From the NCBI RefSeq assembly GCF_013393945.1, contig NZ_CP040297.1:2248804-2312803 (forward strand): a stretch of DNA of 64,000 nucleotides, in the 5' to 3' direction. This stretch comes from Nostoc sp. TCL26-01 (GTDB lineage: Bacteria > Cyanobacteriota > Cyanobacteriia > Cyanobacteriales > Nostocaceae). A program made the position numbers and the translations under genes. How positions within the stretch are numbered: position 1 is the first letter of the stretch; each line of letters starts with the position of its first letter. Below the pieces are notes generated by a model. The model saw nothing but the letters and a program-made list of their open reading frames with translations. It searched no databases and was not told the origin of the DNA. Below are positions 1 to 8,789 of the stretch, piece after piece.

Positions 1-1914
1 TTGGAGGTGGAAAAGTTCCTCAAACGGACACCACTCAAACAATTGACAAAAGAGCAAATGTATGCAGTTAAGCGCGATGGTTATAGCGATCGCCAAATTG
101 CCTTTGCTACCAAAACCACCGAAGATGAAGTCCGCGCTTACCGCAAACAATTAGAAGTCATCCCCGTTTACAAAACTGTCGATACCTGCGCGGCTGAGTT
201 TGAAGCCTTCACTCCCTATTATTACTCCACCTACGAAGACGAAACCGAAGTCATCCCCGCCACCAAGCCGAAAGTGATGATTTTAGGTGGTGGCCCCAAC
301 CGCATCGGCCAAGGGATAGAGTTTGACTACTGTTGTTGTCACGCCGCCTATGCCCTAAAAGCAGACGGCTATGAAACAATCATGGTCAACTCCAACCCAG
401 AGACAGTATCTACTGATTACGATACAAGCGATCGCCTCTACTTTGAACCCTTAACCAAAGAAGATGTCCTCAACATCATCGAAGCCGAAAACCCCGTAGG
501 TATTATCGTTCAATTCGGTGGACAAACACCGTTGAAATTAGCTCTACCCTTACAGGAATATTTACAAAGGTTAGGGACTGGGGACTGGGAACTGGGAACT
601 GGGGAAAATGCTCAATCCCTAATCCCTAATCCCCAATCACCAGTACCCAAAATCTGGGGTACTTCTCCCGATTCCATCGACACCGCCGAAGATCGGGAAC
701 GGTTTGAAAAGATTCTGAAACAACTAAATATTGCTCAACCCCCAAATGGCATTGCCAGAAGCTACGAAGATGCGCTGATTGTAGCCAGACGAATCGGTTA
801 TCCGGTGGTGGTACGTCCGAGTTATGTGTTGGGTGGTAGGGCGATGGAAATAGTCTATTCAGATGCAGAATTAGAACGTTACATGACTTTTGCGGTGCAG
901 GTAGAACCAGATCACCCAATTTTAATTGACAAATTCTTGGAGAATGCTATTGAAGTCGATGTAGATGCGATCGCTGATCACACCGGACGAGTCGTAATTG
1001 GTGGCATCATGGAACACATCGAACAGGCGGGAATTCACTCAGGTGACTCGGCTTGTTCTTTACCTTCAATTTCTCTACCGCCAGCCGTTCTCAACCAAAT
1101 CCGCACTTGGACAGTCCAGTTAGCACAAGCACTTTCTGTCATTGGATTGATGAATATTCAGTTTGCTGTCGTTGGTGCTGGCACTTACTCGCCCCAAGTC
1201 TATATTTTAGAAGCTAACCCCCGCGCCTCTAGAACTGTACCTTTTGTCTCTAAAGCTACTGGGATAGCCCTGGCAAAGTTGGCCTCTTTGATCATGTCGG
1301 GCAAAACTCTGGCAGAATTAAATTTTACCCAAGAAGTCATCCCCAACCACATTGCCGTCAAAGAAGCTGTATTACCCTTTAATAAATTCCCAGGAACTGA
1401 TACAATATTAGGCCCAGAGATGCGTTCTACTGGCGAGGTCATGGGAATCGACAGTGATTTTGGCCGAGCCTTTGCCAAAGCTGAGTTAGGTGCTGGAGAA
1501 AGACTCCCCTCAACGGGAACTGTATTTGTGTCAATGAGCGATCGCGACAAAGCTGCTGCTGTACCTGTAGTTAGAGAATTTATTGACTTAGGCTTTAAAG
1601 TGATGGCTACCTTCGGGACACGTCGCGTTTTATCAGAACACGGCTTAGATGTAGAATTAGTGCTGAAACTACACGAAGGTCGTCCCCACGTCATCGACGC
1701 TATCAAAAACCAAAAAATCCACCTGATTATCAACACCCCTTCCGGAGAAGAAGCCCAAACAGATGCTAGATTGATTCGTCGCACAGGTTTAGCCTACAAA
1801 ATCCCCATCATAACCACCATCGCCGGTGCTAAAGCCACTGTAGCCGCTATCCGTTCCATGCAAAATACCACTCTAGATGTAAAAACCGTCCAAGAGTATT
1901 GCCAGAGTAGTTAG
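1..1914 (+). CDS. carB: Carbamoyl-phosphate synthase large subunit, C-terminal part (5' end outside window)
   Basis: The frame is open from base 1, so this is the distal part of CarB, which makes carbamoyl phosphate from glutamine-derived ammonia, bicarbonate and two ATP for arginine and pyrimidine synthesis. It begins in the oligomerisation domain and continues through the second carbamate-forming ATP-grasp half (GGGPNRIGQGIEFDYC, NPETVSTDYDTSDRLYFEP, GGIMEHIEQAGIHSGDSACS) into the MGS-like allosteric domain (HEGRPHVIDAIKN, INTPSGEEAQTDARLIRR). From memory of E. coli CarB, about 450 N-terminal residues are missing. Residues about 190-216 are extra: E. coli passes almost directly from the LKLA segment to GTSPD. 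This insert is encoded by an intergenic-type repeat (GGGACTGG and AATCCCTA units), yet the frame stays open and the flanking motifs are intact. Confidence 0.97.
   Translation: MEVEKFLKRTPLKQLTKEQMYAVKRDGYSDRQIAFATKTTEDEVRAYRKQLEVIPVYKTVDTCAAEFEAFTPYYYSTYEDETEVIPATKPKVMILGGGPNRIGQGIEFDYCCCHAAYALKADGYETIMVNSNPETVSTDYDTSDRLYFEPLTKEDVLNIIEAENPVGIIVQFGGQTPLKLALPLQEYLQRLGTGDWELGTGENAQSLIPNPQSPVPKIWGTSPDSIDTAEDRERFEKILKQLNIAQPPNGIARSYEDALIVARRIGYPVVVRPSYVLGGRAMEIVYSDAELERYMTFAVQVEPDHPILIDKFLENAIEVDVDAIADHTGRVVIGGIMEHIEQAGIHSGDSACSLPSISLPPAVLNQIRTWTVQLAQALSVIGLMNIQFAVVGAGTYSPQVYILEANPRASRTVPFVSKATGIALAKLASLIMSGKTLAELNFTQEVIPNHIAVKEAVLPFNKFPGTDTILGPEMRSTGEVMGIDSDFGRAFAKAELGAGERLPSTGTVFVSMSDRDKAAAVPVVREFIDLGFKVMATFGTRRVLSEHGLDVELVLKLHEGRPHVIDAIKNQKIHLIINTPSGEEAQTDARLIRRTGLAYKIPIITTIAGAKATVAAIRSMQNTTLDVKTVQEYCQSS
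573..650 (+). repeat. Dispersed GGGACTGG/AATCCCTA repeat inside carB
   Basis: A run of GGGACTGG-like units is followed by AATCCCTAATCCCCAATC-like units that are roughly their reverse complement. The same sequence class lies between genes here, for example at 15661-15722, 29996-30055 and 31522-31572. In carB it is read in frame as a Gly/Thr/Asn/Pro/Gln-rich linker. Confidence 0.85.
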
Positions 1915-2374
1915 GGTATGAAGCATAGGAGTAGGTTGAGTTAAGCGTAGCGCCACCCAACACATATCAAACTGTTGGGTTACGCAAAGCCTCCAGCCAA
2001 CCTACAACTGGGTAATGGGTAAGAGTTTTACCAATGACCAATGACTAATGACCAATAACTGAAATCTGCATTAAGCAGTATTTACAACGAAAATTAAGTA
2101 ATTATTATAGAAAAATAATTATTGTTTTCATTGAGATATTTTAACAAATATGAGGAAGTAATCATGCTCTGTCAGCCAGCTAATCGCATATACTTCTAGA
2201 AAGCCAGAGGAGAGAAATTTTCACTAAGTTATTAGCAAGTTTATTTATTCCTATGACTGGAAACAATCTCACATCAACGGTCAGAGTGTCTTGCTTAGTT
2301 CAGAAAATTATTTTAGCTAATTCGTAATTTAGGTCAACTACTACTAGATACGTTGACAGGGAGATAAGCAATTT

Positions 2375-2418
2375 AAAAACCTGAAACTCATTGATTAGCA
2401 TAAATTTCAGGTTTTTCT
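2375..2418 (+). terminator. Hairpin with T-tract, possible terminator of an unannotated transcript
   Basis: AAAAACCTGAAA (2375-2386) pairs perfectly with TTTCAGGTTTTT (2404-2415) around a 17-base loop, ending in a T-run. It lies 460 bases past carB and 300 before sigD, so it could end a late carB transcript or a short independent RNA. The A/T-rich arms make it usable on either strand. Confidence 0.5.
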
Positions 2419-2497
2419 GATAGTCAGTAAGTAAAAGTACTTAATTTAATAATATTGCCAATTTACACAGGAAAGTCATCCAAATCCTCTCATAAAT

Positions 2498-2515
2498 GTT
2501 ACAATTGTTAACAAA
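2498..2515 (+). promoter_or_regulatory. Candidate degenerate HLR1 (RpaB-type) site upstream of sigD
   Basis: GTTACAAT-TG-TTAACAAA resembles the HLR1 pattern of two (G/T)TTACA(A/T)(A/T) half sites two bases apart. The first half is perfect and the second has one core mismatch. RpaB/HLR1 control of a group 2 sigma gene is known in unicellular cyanobacteria; its use here is inferred. It lies about 200 bases before the start codon. Confidence 0.35.
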
Positions 2516-2717
2516 TGGGCAAAACAAAAATGTTAATCTTAATACCCTTTATATGACTTTAGATACTTGTGAAGAAAAGGAAATAACTGTAATGTCTAGC
2601 AGTTAGACACCTATGTAAATTTCTATGGCGACTGAAATTAGCGAATGTATAACAGGCAAACAATAATCCACCCCCCAGTTTAACTGGGTAGCATCGGCAA
2701 AGAGCATCTATCAGTTA

Positions 2718-3716
2718 ATGACCCTACCAAAAGAACCATCAACACCAAAGAGTAGCGCCATGAAGACCGCTCCAACAGCCACAGACCTCGTGCGGACTTA
2801 CCTGCGTGAGATTGGCCGTGTACCCCTCTTAAGCCACGAACAAGAAATCCACTACGGCAAGCAAGTGCAGCGTTCAACTGCATTGCAAGACATCAGGGAG
2901 GATCTTGCCATGCAGTTGGGACGACAACCCAGCTTAGAAGAGTGGGCAAAAGCGGCAAACATGGATTCAACACAATTGAATGACATCATCGCCGATGGCG
3001 AAATTGCCAAGCGCAAAATGGTAGAGGCCAATTTGCGGCTAGTAGTATCCGTTGCCAAAAAATACATTAAGCGTAACGTCGATTTATTAGACCTCATCCA
3101 AGAGGGTAGCATTGGCATGCAAAGGGGTGTAGAAAAGTTTGACCCGACAAAAGGCTATAGATTTTCTACCTATGCCTACTGGTGGATACGTCAAGCAATC
3201 ACCAGAGCGATCGCTGAAAAAGCCCGCACCATTCGTCTACCCATTCATATTACCGAAAAGCTGAACAAAATTAAAAAAGCCCAGCGTCACCTGTCCCAAA
3301 GATTAGGACGTGCGCCCACAGCTGCTGAACTAGCCCAAGAGTTAGAACTCACACCCAAGCAAGTCAGAGAATATTTAGAAAAGGCGCGTTTGCCCTTATC
3401 CTTAGATTTACGTTTGGGAGATAACTACGACACCGAACTAGGCGAGATGCTGGAAGATCCAGGCGCTTCTCCAGAAGAATTTGTCATGCAATCTTCCCTA
3501 TCTCACGACTTAGAACATCTGATGGAGCAACTTACTCCCCAACAGAAAGAGGTGATTACCCTGCGTTTTGGATTAACCGATGGGCAAGCTCTGACTCTAG
3601 CCAGAATCGGCGAAATACTCAATATTAGCCGTGAACGAGTCCGACAAATCGAACGCGAAGCCCTCACTAAGCTGCGTAAATCTAAAGCCAGCATAGACGA
3701 ATATTTGGCGAGTTAA
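2718..3716 (+). CDS. sigD: Group 2 RNA polymerase sigma factor, SigD-like
   Basis: A 332-residue sigma-70 protein with region 1.2 ([21 protein letters not shown], from about residue 24), region 2 ([13 protein letters not shown], then [18 protein letters not shown] for -10 recognition and melting), region 3, and region 4 ([19 protein letters not shown] helix-turn-helix). Region 1.1 is missing, which with its length marks a non-essential group 2 factor rather than the housekeeping SigA. The position just after carB matches, from memory, sigD of Anabaena PCC 7120. Translation could also begin at the in-frame ATG at 2760, nearer the conserved part. The long upstream region suggests regulated transcription. 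Confidence 0.93.
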   Translation: MTLPKEPSTPKSSAMKTAPTATDLVRTYLREIGRVPLLSHEQEIHYGKQVQRSTALQDIREDLAMQLGRQPSLEEWAKAANMDSTQLNDIIADGEIAKRKMVEANLRLVVSVAKKYIKRNVDLLDLIQEGSIGMQRGVEKFDPTKGYRFSTYAYWWIRQAITRAIAEKARTIRLPIHITEKLNKIKKAQRHLSQRLGRAPTAAELAQELELTPKQVREYLEKARLPLSLDLRLGDNYDTELGEMLEDPGASPEEFVMQSSLSHDLEHLMEQLTPQQKEVITLRFGLTDGQALTLARIGEILNISRERVRQIEREALTKLRKSKASIDEYLAS

Positions 3717-3744
3717 TCAGCGTTATCGAAATTCTTGTAGAGAC

Positions 3745-3773
3745 GTAGAGACGTAGCACTGCTACGTCTCTAC
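3745..3773. repeat. Palindromic repeat GTAGAGACGTAGCA-C-TGCTACGTCTCTAC
   Basis: Two 14-base arms are perfect reverse complements around one base. A partial third arm follows (3779-3791). Related palindromes occur at 8883-8922, 18557-18585, 24246-24274, 29943-29971 and 48559-48587. Several copies are preceded by a CGAAAT...TTGTAGAGACG context, so they are one dispersed family. Confidence 0.9.
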
Positions 3774-3982
3774 TTTTTGCTACGTCTCTACTTTTTCTCC
3801 ATAGGTGAGAAAATCCCCTGCTTGTGGTACGGTTACGCCCACTTTGATCTGTGAATGAGTTTGTTACATTATTTGACAGGAACACCAAACGGTGAATTGA
3901 GTCAAATAAGACACAGATATCAATCATATATTTAACGTCACTATACATCACAGCCCAAAGTGGTATTGCAGGAGGTAGAAAA

Positions 3983-4327
3983 GTGAGTAATCAATCTAAC
4001 CGAGTTTCCGAATTTTTTGATAGCGAATCAGAAACAGCAAATTTACTATGGCAGTATGTTAAATCATTAAGTCCTGAAACAGTCACCCAATTATCCAAAC
4101 CCACATCACCGGAAGTGTTTCAAGTGATGGAACGTAACATAGTAGGATTACTAGGAAATCTACCTTCTGAACACTTTGGTATTACCATCACTACCAGCAG
4201 AGAAAGCCTGGGACGTTTGCTAGCTTCTGCCATGATTAGTGGCTATTTCTTAAGAAATGCAGAACAAAGAATGAGCTTTGAAACTGTATTACAAGGAAGC
4301 GAGAGTGATAACGGCGAAGTTGCGTAG
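3983..4327 (+). CDS. DUF760 family protein
   Basis: A 114-residue soluble protein. The segment ITTSRESLGRLLASAMISGY (about residues 71-90) is the signature of DUF760, a family shared by cyanobacteria and plastids whose role I do not know. Translation starts at GTG, supported by a strong ribosome binding site (AGGAGG) eight bases before it. A terminator follows 35 bases after the stop, so it appears to be a single-gene transcript. No signal peptide, membrane segment or metal motif is visible. Confidence 0.88.
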   Translation: MSNQSNRVSEFFDSESETANLLWQYVKSLSPETVTQLSKPTSPEVFQVMERNIVGLLGNLPSEHFGITITTSRESLGRLLASAMISGYFLRNAEQRMSFETVLQGSESDNGEVA

Positions 4328-4361
4328 TGTTTTGCCAATTTGGTTTATATTTTGCATAAGT

Positions 4362-4396
4362 CTCGGTAGATGTCAAATCATCTACCGAGTTTTGTT
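4362..4396 (+). terminator. Rho-independent terminator after the DUF760 gene
   Basis: CTCGGTAGAT (4362-4371) pairs with ATCTACCGAG (4380-4389), followed by TTTTGTT. Confidence 0.85.
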
Positions 4397-4398
4397 AT

Positions 4399-4560
4399 GA
4401 GGGAGTGGGGGATTGCTGAGTGAGGGAGTGAGGGAGTGAGGGACAAGGGGACAAGGGGACAAGGGGACAAGGGGACAAGGGGACAAGGGGATAAGAAGAA
4501 AATAATTTTGACCATTGACCATTGACCATTGACTAATGACTATTGACCAATAACTAATGA
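4399..4560. repeat. Tandem repeat block: GGGAGTGA, 8-bp GGACAAGG array and heptamer array
   Basis: Three tandem repeats are stacked: GGGAGTGA-type units (about 4400-4440), about six head-to-tail copies of the 8-base unit GGACAAGG (about 4441-4490), and degenerate heptamers GACCATT/GACTAAT (about 4508-4560). Heptanucleotide tandem repeats are a known trait of heterocystous cyanobacteria; the pure 8-base array is less usual. Confidence 0.9.
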
Positions 4561-4622
4561 CTCTTTATCTCCATCAAGACTACAATTTGTTATGAAAGTT
4601 GCACAGAAGCAGGAGTTGACCT

Positions 4623-5432
4623 TTGAATAAAGCTGGGTATTCTGGAGAACCATACAACTCATTGGGTGAACCAAGTGACGATATTCCGGCGGCTTTACGC
4701 GATACTCCTGATGTCGCACCCAAGGTACGGTTACAACGCTTGATTTTAGTGATTGGGGGACTAGGTGCATTTGTTCTTTTGGCTGTGATTAGCGGTTTTG
4801 TGTTTTTTATCACAGCACCGAAAAAAACTGCCGATTCTCAACCTTCACAAACTAGTTCTCCTACAACATCAACACCAGCAGTTAGTAATCCTGTGGACTC
4901 TCAGATTGTACTGGGACATTTAGCATACTCAGAAGCACCGGAGTCTGAATTAGCACCAATTAGTATTGATGGCAGAATCCGCTTGCGAAAAACTGCTGCT
5001 CAGAGGTTTCAGGCGATGGCACAGGCGGCGCGGAGTGCGGGAGTTATCCTTGTACCAATTTCGGGTTTTCGCTCGGTGAAAGAACAAGAGCAGTTGTTTT
5101 TTGCAATTGGCGCACAACGTAATCAAACTCCAGCTCAAAGGGCAGCTCTGAGCGCACCTCCTGGTCATAGCGAACATCATACAGGTTATGCAGTAGATAT
5201 TGGGGATGGTAATGTCCCGGCAACCAATCTGGTCGATACCTTTGAAAAAACTAAAGCATTTCAGTGGTTGCAAGCGAATGCGGCGCGTTTTGGCTTTGAG
5301 ATGTCCTTTACAAGAGACAATGCTCAAGGGGTGAGTTATGAACCTTGGCACTGGCGTTTTGTAGGCGATCGCAGTAGTCTAGAAACATTCTATAAAGCTA
5401 GAAACTTCAAACCAGCGAAAATAACTCCGTAA
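4623..5432 (+). CDS. Membrane-anchored D-alanyl-D-alanine carboxypeptidase (VanY/M15B)
   Basis: A 269-residue protein that should trim the terminal D-Ala from peptidoglycan stem peptides outside the membrane. A short cytoplasmic N-terminus is followed by one membrane helix (about residues 40-62), a Ser/Thr/Pro linker and an M15B domain. Visible motifs are SGFRSVKEQEQLF (about 148), the zinc-ligand segment GHSEHHTGYAVDIGD (about 180) and EPWHWRF (about 240). The start is TTG: AGGAG at 4611-4615 sits seven bases before it, and no upstream in-frame ATG is available. A 12-codon open frame (ATG at 4592) overlaps this start and may be chance. Confidence 0.9.
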   Translation: MNKAGYSGEPYNSLGEPSDDIPAALRDTPDVAPKVRLQRLILVIGGLGAFVLLAVISGFVFFITAPKKTADSQPSQTSSPTTSTPAVSNPVDSQIVLGHLAYSEAPESELAPISIDGRIRLRKTAAQRFQAMAQAARSAGVILVPISGFRSVKEQEQLFFAIGAQRNQTPAQRAALSAPPGHSEHHTGYAVDIGDGNVPATNLVDTFEKTKAFQWLQANAARFGFEMSFTRDNAQGVSYEPWHWRFVGDRSSLETFYKARNFKPAKITP

Positions 5433-5831
5433 CTATTCCCCATGAGACGCTTTACCTCGCTTGCCTACTCAAAGGGACTTAACAAACTTCATTGGGTGTA
5501 AAACTTCGTAGCAACACCCTCACTTGCGACTTCTTTAAGGTTTTATTGATATATTCTTTCACTACATGGATTTATATTAAATTGCTAATATGCAAATATT
5601 AGCTAAAAAAATAGTCTTTCTATACTTGGATATAAAGACAAAAAGCTTATATAACAGTACTTGTAGATAAATCTTGGTAAGATAAATTTACTGCTAGAGA
5701 GTGAAATGATGTTAATTATTATACCGATACACTAATAATTTTAGCATTATATCTGAGCTTCTCTTGACAAAGACTATCAATTTGCTAGAGGATTTTGCTA
5801 GTCTGGTTGTTGATTTATGATGAGGCAGTAA
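5433..5831. other. AT-rich intergenic region before exbB
   Basis: About 400 bases without a gene. An AATTATTA/TAATAATT inverted repeat (5714-5740) and a TTGACA (5764-5769) are present. Neither is strong enough to call an operator or a promoter, although iron regulation of exbBD would be plausible. Confidence 0.4.
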
Positions 5832-6485
5832 ATGAGCATTCAAAATCTGTTTGCCGCAGGCGGCGTGGTAATGTGGCCGCTACTGGGGTTTTCTGTGTTA
5901 GCGTTGGCGCTGATTGTTGAACGTGTGAGGTTTTGGCTGACAATCAATAATCGTCAAAGGCGGGTAATTAGAGAGGTTTTGAACTTGTATCAGCTAAATA
6001 ATGTAGTTGGTACAATAGATAAACTCAGGCAAAATGTAGATTTACCACTAGCACGGATATTTTTATCAGCCTTAGAATTAGAAGAGCCGACACCAGAAGA
6101 ATTCCGTCTGGCATTAGAAAGCGAGGCGCAAGCGGAGATACCTATATTGAAGCGCTTTCAAAATATTTTTGATACCGTTATTGGACTAGCACCCTTACTT
6201 GGTCTACTGGGGACTGTTTTGGGCTTGATTACTTCCTTTGCCTCTTTGGATATTGGTGATGTTGGGGGAACAAAAACTGCCGGGGTAACGGCTGGGATTA
6301 GTGAAGCGTTGGTATCTACTGCATCAGGACTAGTAGTAGCGATATTTACACTGTTTTTTGCTAATACTTTCCGGGGATTGTACATTCGTCAAACAGCTTT
6401 AATTCAAGAGTATGGTGGTCAATTAGAATTACTGTATCGCCGCAAGTACGAACGAGGAGAGAGAGCATATGCGTCTACCAGATGA
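5832..6485 (+). CDS. exbB: MotA/TolQ/ExbB family proton channel subunit
   Basis: A 217-residue inner-membrane protein. It has an N-terminal helix (about 12-32), a cytoplasmic loop and two further helices (about 115-138 and 152-175). The family segment FQNIFDTVIGLAPLLGLLGTVLGLITSF is clear. ExbB pentamers with ExbD use the proton gradient to energise TonB-dependent outer-membrane transport, or Tol functions. The exbD start lies inside the end of this gene (17-base overlap), so the two are translationally coupled. No tonB or receptor gene is adjacent. Confidence 0.92.
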   Translation: MSIQNLFAAGGVVMWPLLGFSVLALALIVERVRFWLTINNRQRRVIREVLNLYQLNNVVGTIDKLRQNVDLPLARIFLSALELEEPTPEEFRLALESEAQAEIPILKRFQNIFDTVIGLAPLLGLLGTVLGLITSFASLDIGDVGGTKTAGVTAGISEALVSTASGLVVAIFTLFFANTFRGLYIRQTALIQEYGGQLELLYRRKYERGERAYASTR

Positions 6486-6873
6486 GCCAGATATCCCCGC
6501 ACAGATTAATATCGTGCCGATGATTGATGTAATTTTTGCGATTTTGACATTCTTTATCATGTCAACATTGTTTCTCACTCGCTCTGAAGGGTTGCCAGTA
6601 AATTTACCCAAAGCGGCGACAGCCAGACAACAGCAAGTACCCACAAAAATCACGATTACGGTAGATGATAAAGGAGCAGTCAGTCTAAATCGCCAACCAA
6701 TTGTAGTGGATGCTATTGCCGAACAAGTGCGTGACTTGATTGGTTCTAGTCCAGAAACGTTAGTGGTGATTAATGCTGATGCCAATGTAGGACACGGTAA
6801 AGTAGTAGCAGTGATGGATCAAGTACGACAGGTAAAGGGAGCAAAATTAGCGATCGCTACTCAAAAAAAATAG
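6469..6873 (+). CDS. exbD: ExbD/TolR biopolymer transport protein
   Basis: A 134-residue protein with a short cytoplasmic N-terminus, one membrane helix (about 16-36) carrying the essential proton-carrying aspartate (Asp20 in VPMIDVIFAIL), and a periplasmic domain with the typical ending INADANVGHGKVVAVMDQVR. It overlaps exbB and should form the stator complex with it. The stop is followed directly by heptamer repeats. Confidence 0.92.
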   Translation: MRLPDEPDIPAQINIVPMIDVIFAILTFFIMSTLFLTRSEGLPVNLPKAATARQQQVPTKITITVDDKGAVSLNRQPIVVDAIAEQVRDLIGSSPETLVVINADANVGHGKVVAVMDQVRQVKGAKLAIATQKK

Positions 6874-6990
6874 TTATTAGTCATTGGTCATTAGTCATTA
6901 GTCATTAGTTACTTAGTGAGTGAGGAGTCAATGATTTTGACTATGGACTATTGACTATTGACTATTGACTATTGACTATTGACTACTGGC
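6874..6990. repeat. Heptanucleotide tandem repeat between exbD and PBP2
   Basis: Degenerate TTAGTCA and GACTATT units fill the gap between two convergent genes. The last four residues and the stop codon of the PBP2 gene (minus strand) lie inside the array. Confidence 0.9.
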
Positions 6991-8789
6991 TTTTGATATT
7001 TGCCTGGATACTTGCGCTGAAAATAATCTTCCATGATTTTGAGGATCATGGGAGCTGCAACGCTACCACCACCACCACCAGAATGTTCAGCAAAGGCGAC
7101 GATTAAAATTTCGGGCTTATCAGCCGGCGCGTAAGCACCAAACCAAGCATGATTTTCTTTGACTCCGCGATTCCAAGCTTCGGCTGTACCGCTTTTACCT
7201 GCGACTGGGGGAATAGTTGGTTTGTTTAAAACTTTGCCTGTACCCTCAGCAACAACCTTTCGCAACCCTTCACGGAGAGTTTTGATTGTTGTGGGCTTCA
7301 TGTTTAAAGATTCTCGCCAACTTTTCGCCTCTTCATGATCTTTCAGCAAGTGGGGCTGGACTCGATAACCACCATTAGCAGGTACAGCAAACATAATTGC
7401 AACCTGCATAGGAGTAGTTTGCAATGCACCTTGGCCAATTGACATATTAATAGTGTCGCCTACTGTCCAAGGTATTTTCCAGGCTTTTTGTTTCCATGTC
7501 TCATCGGGAACTAAACCCCTAGCTTCCTCGGAAGCAAATTCAAAACCTGTTTTTTTGCCAAACCCATATTTGCGAGTCCACTCAATCAAAGTCGGGCCAC
7601 CGACACCTCTACCAATTTGATAGAAGAAAGTATCACTACTCCACTGCATTGCCCCGACAAAACCCAAGGGGCCAAACCCGGCATGATTCCATTCGCCAAA
7701 GCGAGTTCCACCGATAGTTAAGGAACCGTAGGTTTGCAAGACTGTGCTAGGGGAGAATTTACCTGATTCTAACCCCGCAGTAGCTGTGACAATTTTGAAG
7801 GTACTCGCAGGTGGAAAAGCGCTTAAAGCCCGATTAACGAGGGGATGTTCTTCACCTTGAACAGATTCCCAATCTTTTTGAGTGAGTTTCTGCTTAGAGA
7901 AGATATTGGGATCAAAGGTGGGGTGAGAGACTAGGGCTAAAACAGCACCATTTTTGGGATCAATTGCGATGATAGCCCCATTGCGATCGCTTAAAGCTTT
8001 TTCTGCCGCTTTTTGGACATTTATATCTATGGTTAGATGTAAATCATTACCAGCTTTCGCTTGTTTTTCTCCCAGAACTCGCAATGGTCTACCAGCCCCA
8101 TCGACTTCTACTTGTTGTCCACCCCATTCACCACGCAGCAGCTTCTCATAAGCCTTTTCCGCACCCATTTGACCAATAACATCACCTAATCTGTATCCCT
8201 CTTGTTTCCTAGCTTTTAACTGTTCAGCCGTCAATTCTCGCGTATAACCCAACACATGAGCCAATTCTTTACCATGTGGATAATAGCGTACAGCTTCTGT
8301 ATGTATTTCTACATCTTTGAGTTCGCTTGCATATTCCTTGATGGCTGTGATTTGCGCTTCATTTAAATCACGCGCAATGCGAATCAGAGAAGAAGAATTA
8401 GCTCCTGCTTCGTCTAATTTCTTCTCAATATCTTCTTGGGGAATTTCTAAAATTTTGGCCAAACGTGGTGCGACAACTGGCCAAGAGGGTTTTTTATGCG
8501 CCATTGGCCAAAGATATACAGAACGGGGATAGCGGGTGCTAGCCAAGAGTTTGCCATTCCGGTCAAAAATATTACCGCGTTCTGGTTGTTTGGGAATGAT
8601 GCGAATCCGGTTTGATTCAGCTCTTTGACGGAATTGCTTACCTTCAACAATTTGTAAGTATGCTAACCGCACACTAATTCCCGTCATCATTAACAGAGTA
8701 AACACAATCAAGAATACAGGCTGAAATCCTTTACCAACAGTCCTGGTATCTTTTTTACCAATAGACGAAAATGGTTGTAGTGTAGCCAT
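6969..8789 (-). CDS. mrdA: Penicillin-binding protein 2 (class B transpeptidase)
   Basis: A 606-residue transpeptidase for elongation-type wall synthesis, working with RodA/MreB. One N-terminal membrane anchor (about residues 22-42) is followed by the PBP dimer domain (RGNIFDRNGKLLA) and the transpeptidase domain. Active-site motifs are STFK (nucleophile Ser, about 327), SSD (about 383) and KSGTAE (about 528). I place the start at the ATG at 8789 (MATLQPFSS); the frame is open 21 codons further upstream, but that part has no family likeness. The C-terminal residues VNSQ and the stop are encoded by heptamer repeat. Confidence 0.94.
   Translation of the reverse strand: MATLQPFSSIGKKDTRTVGKGFQPVFLIVFTLLMMTGISVRLAYLQIVEGKQFRQRAESNRIRIIPKQPERGNIFDRNGKLLASTRYPRSVYLWPMAHKKPSWPVVAPRLAKILEIPQEDIEKKLDEAGANSSSLIRIARDLNEAQITAIKEYASELKDVEIHTEAVRYYPHGKELAHVLGYTRELTAEQLKARKQEGYRLGDVIGQMGAEKAYEKLLRGEWGGQQVEVDGAGRPLRVLGEKQAKAGNDLHLTIDINVQKAAEKALSDRNGAIIAIDPKNGAVLALVSHPTFDPNIFSKQKLTQKDWESVQGEEHPLVNRALSAFPPASTFKIVTATAGLESGKFSPSTVLQTYGSLTIGGTRFGEWNHAGFGPLGFVGAMQWSSDTFFYQIGRGVGGPTLIEWTRKYGFGKKTGFEFASEEARGLVPDETWKQKAWKIPWTVGDTINMSIGQGALQTTPMQVAIMFAVPANGGYRVQPHLLKDHEEAKSWRESLNMKPTTIKTLREGLRKVVAEGTGKVLNKPTIPPVAGKSGTAEAWNRGVKENHAWFGAYAPADKPEILIVAFAEHSGGGGGSVAAPMILKIMEDYFQRKYPGKYQKPVVNSQ

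Larger units (their letters stand above)
1915..2717. other. Long intergenic region upstream of sigD
   Basis: About 800 bases without a convincing gene. It holds a repeat with GTTGGGT/ACCCAACCTAC arms (about 1931-2006), a short heptamer array (about 2030-2062), AT-rich sequence, a strong hairpin at 2375-2415 and an HLR1-like site at 2498-2515. The distance to sigD leaves room for a long leader or a small RNA. Confidence 0.6.

Noticed and set aside
5700..5745. AATTATTA/TAATAATT repeat as a Fur box before exbB
   Set aside because: It does not fit the Fur consensus well and could be chance in AT-rich DNA.
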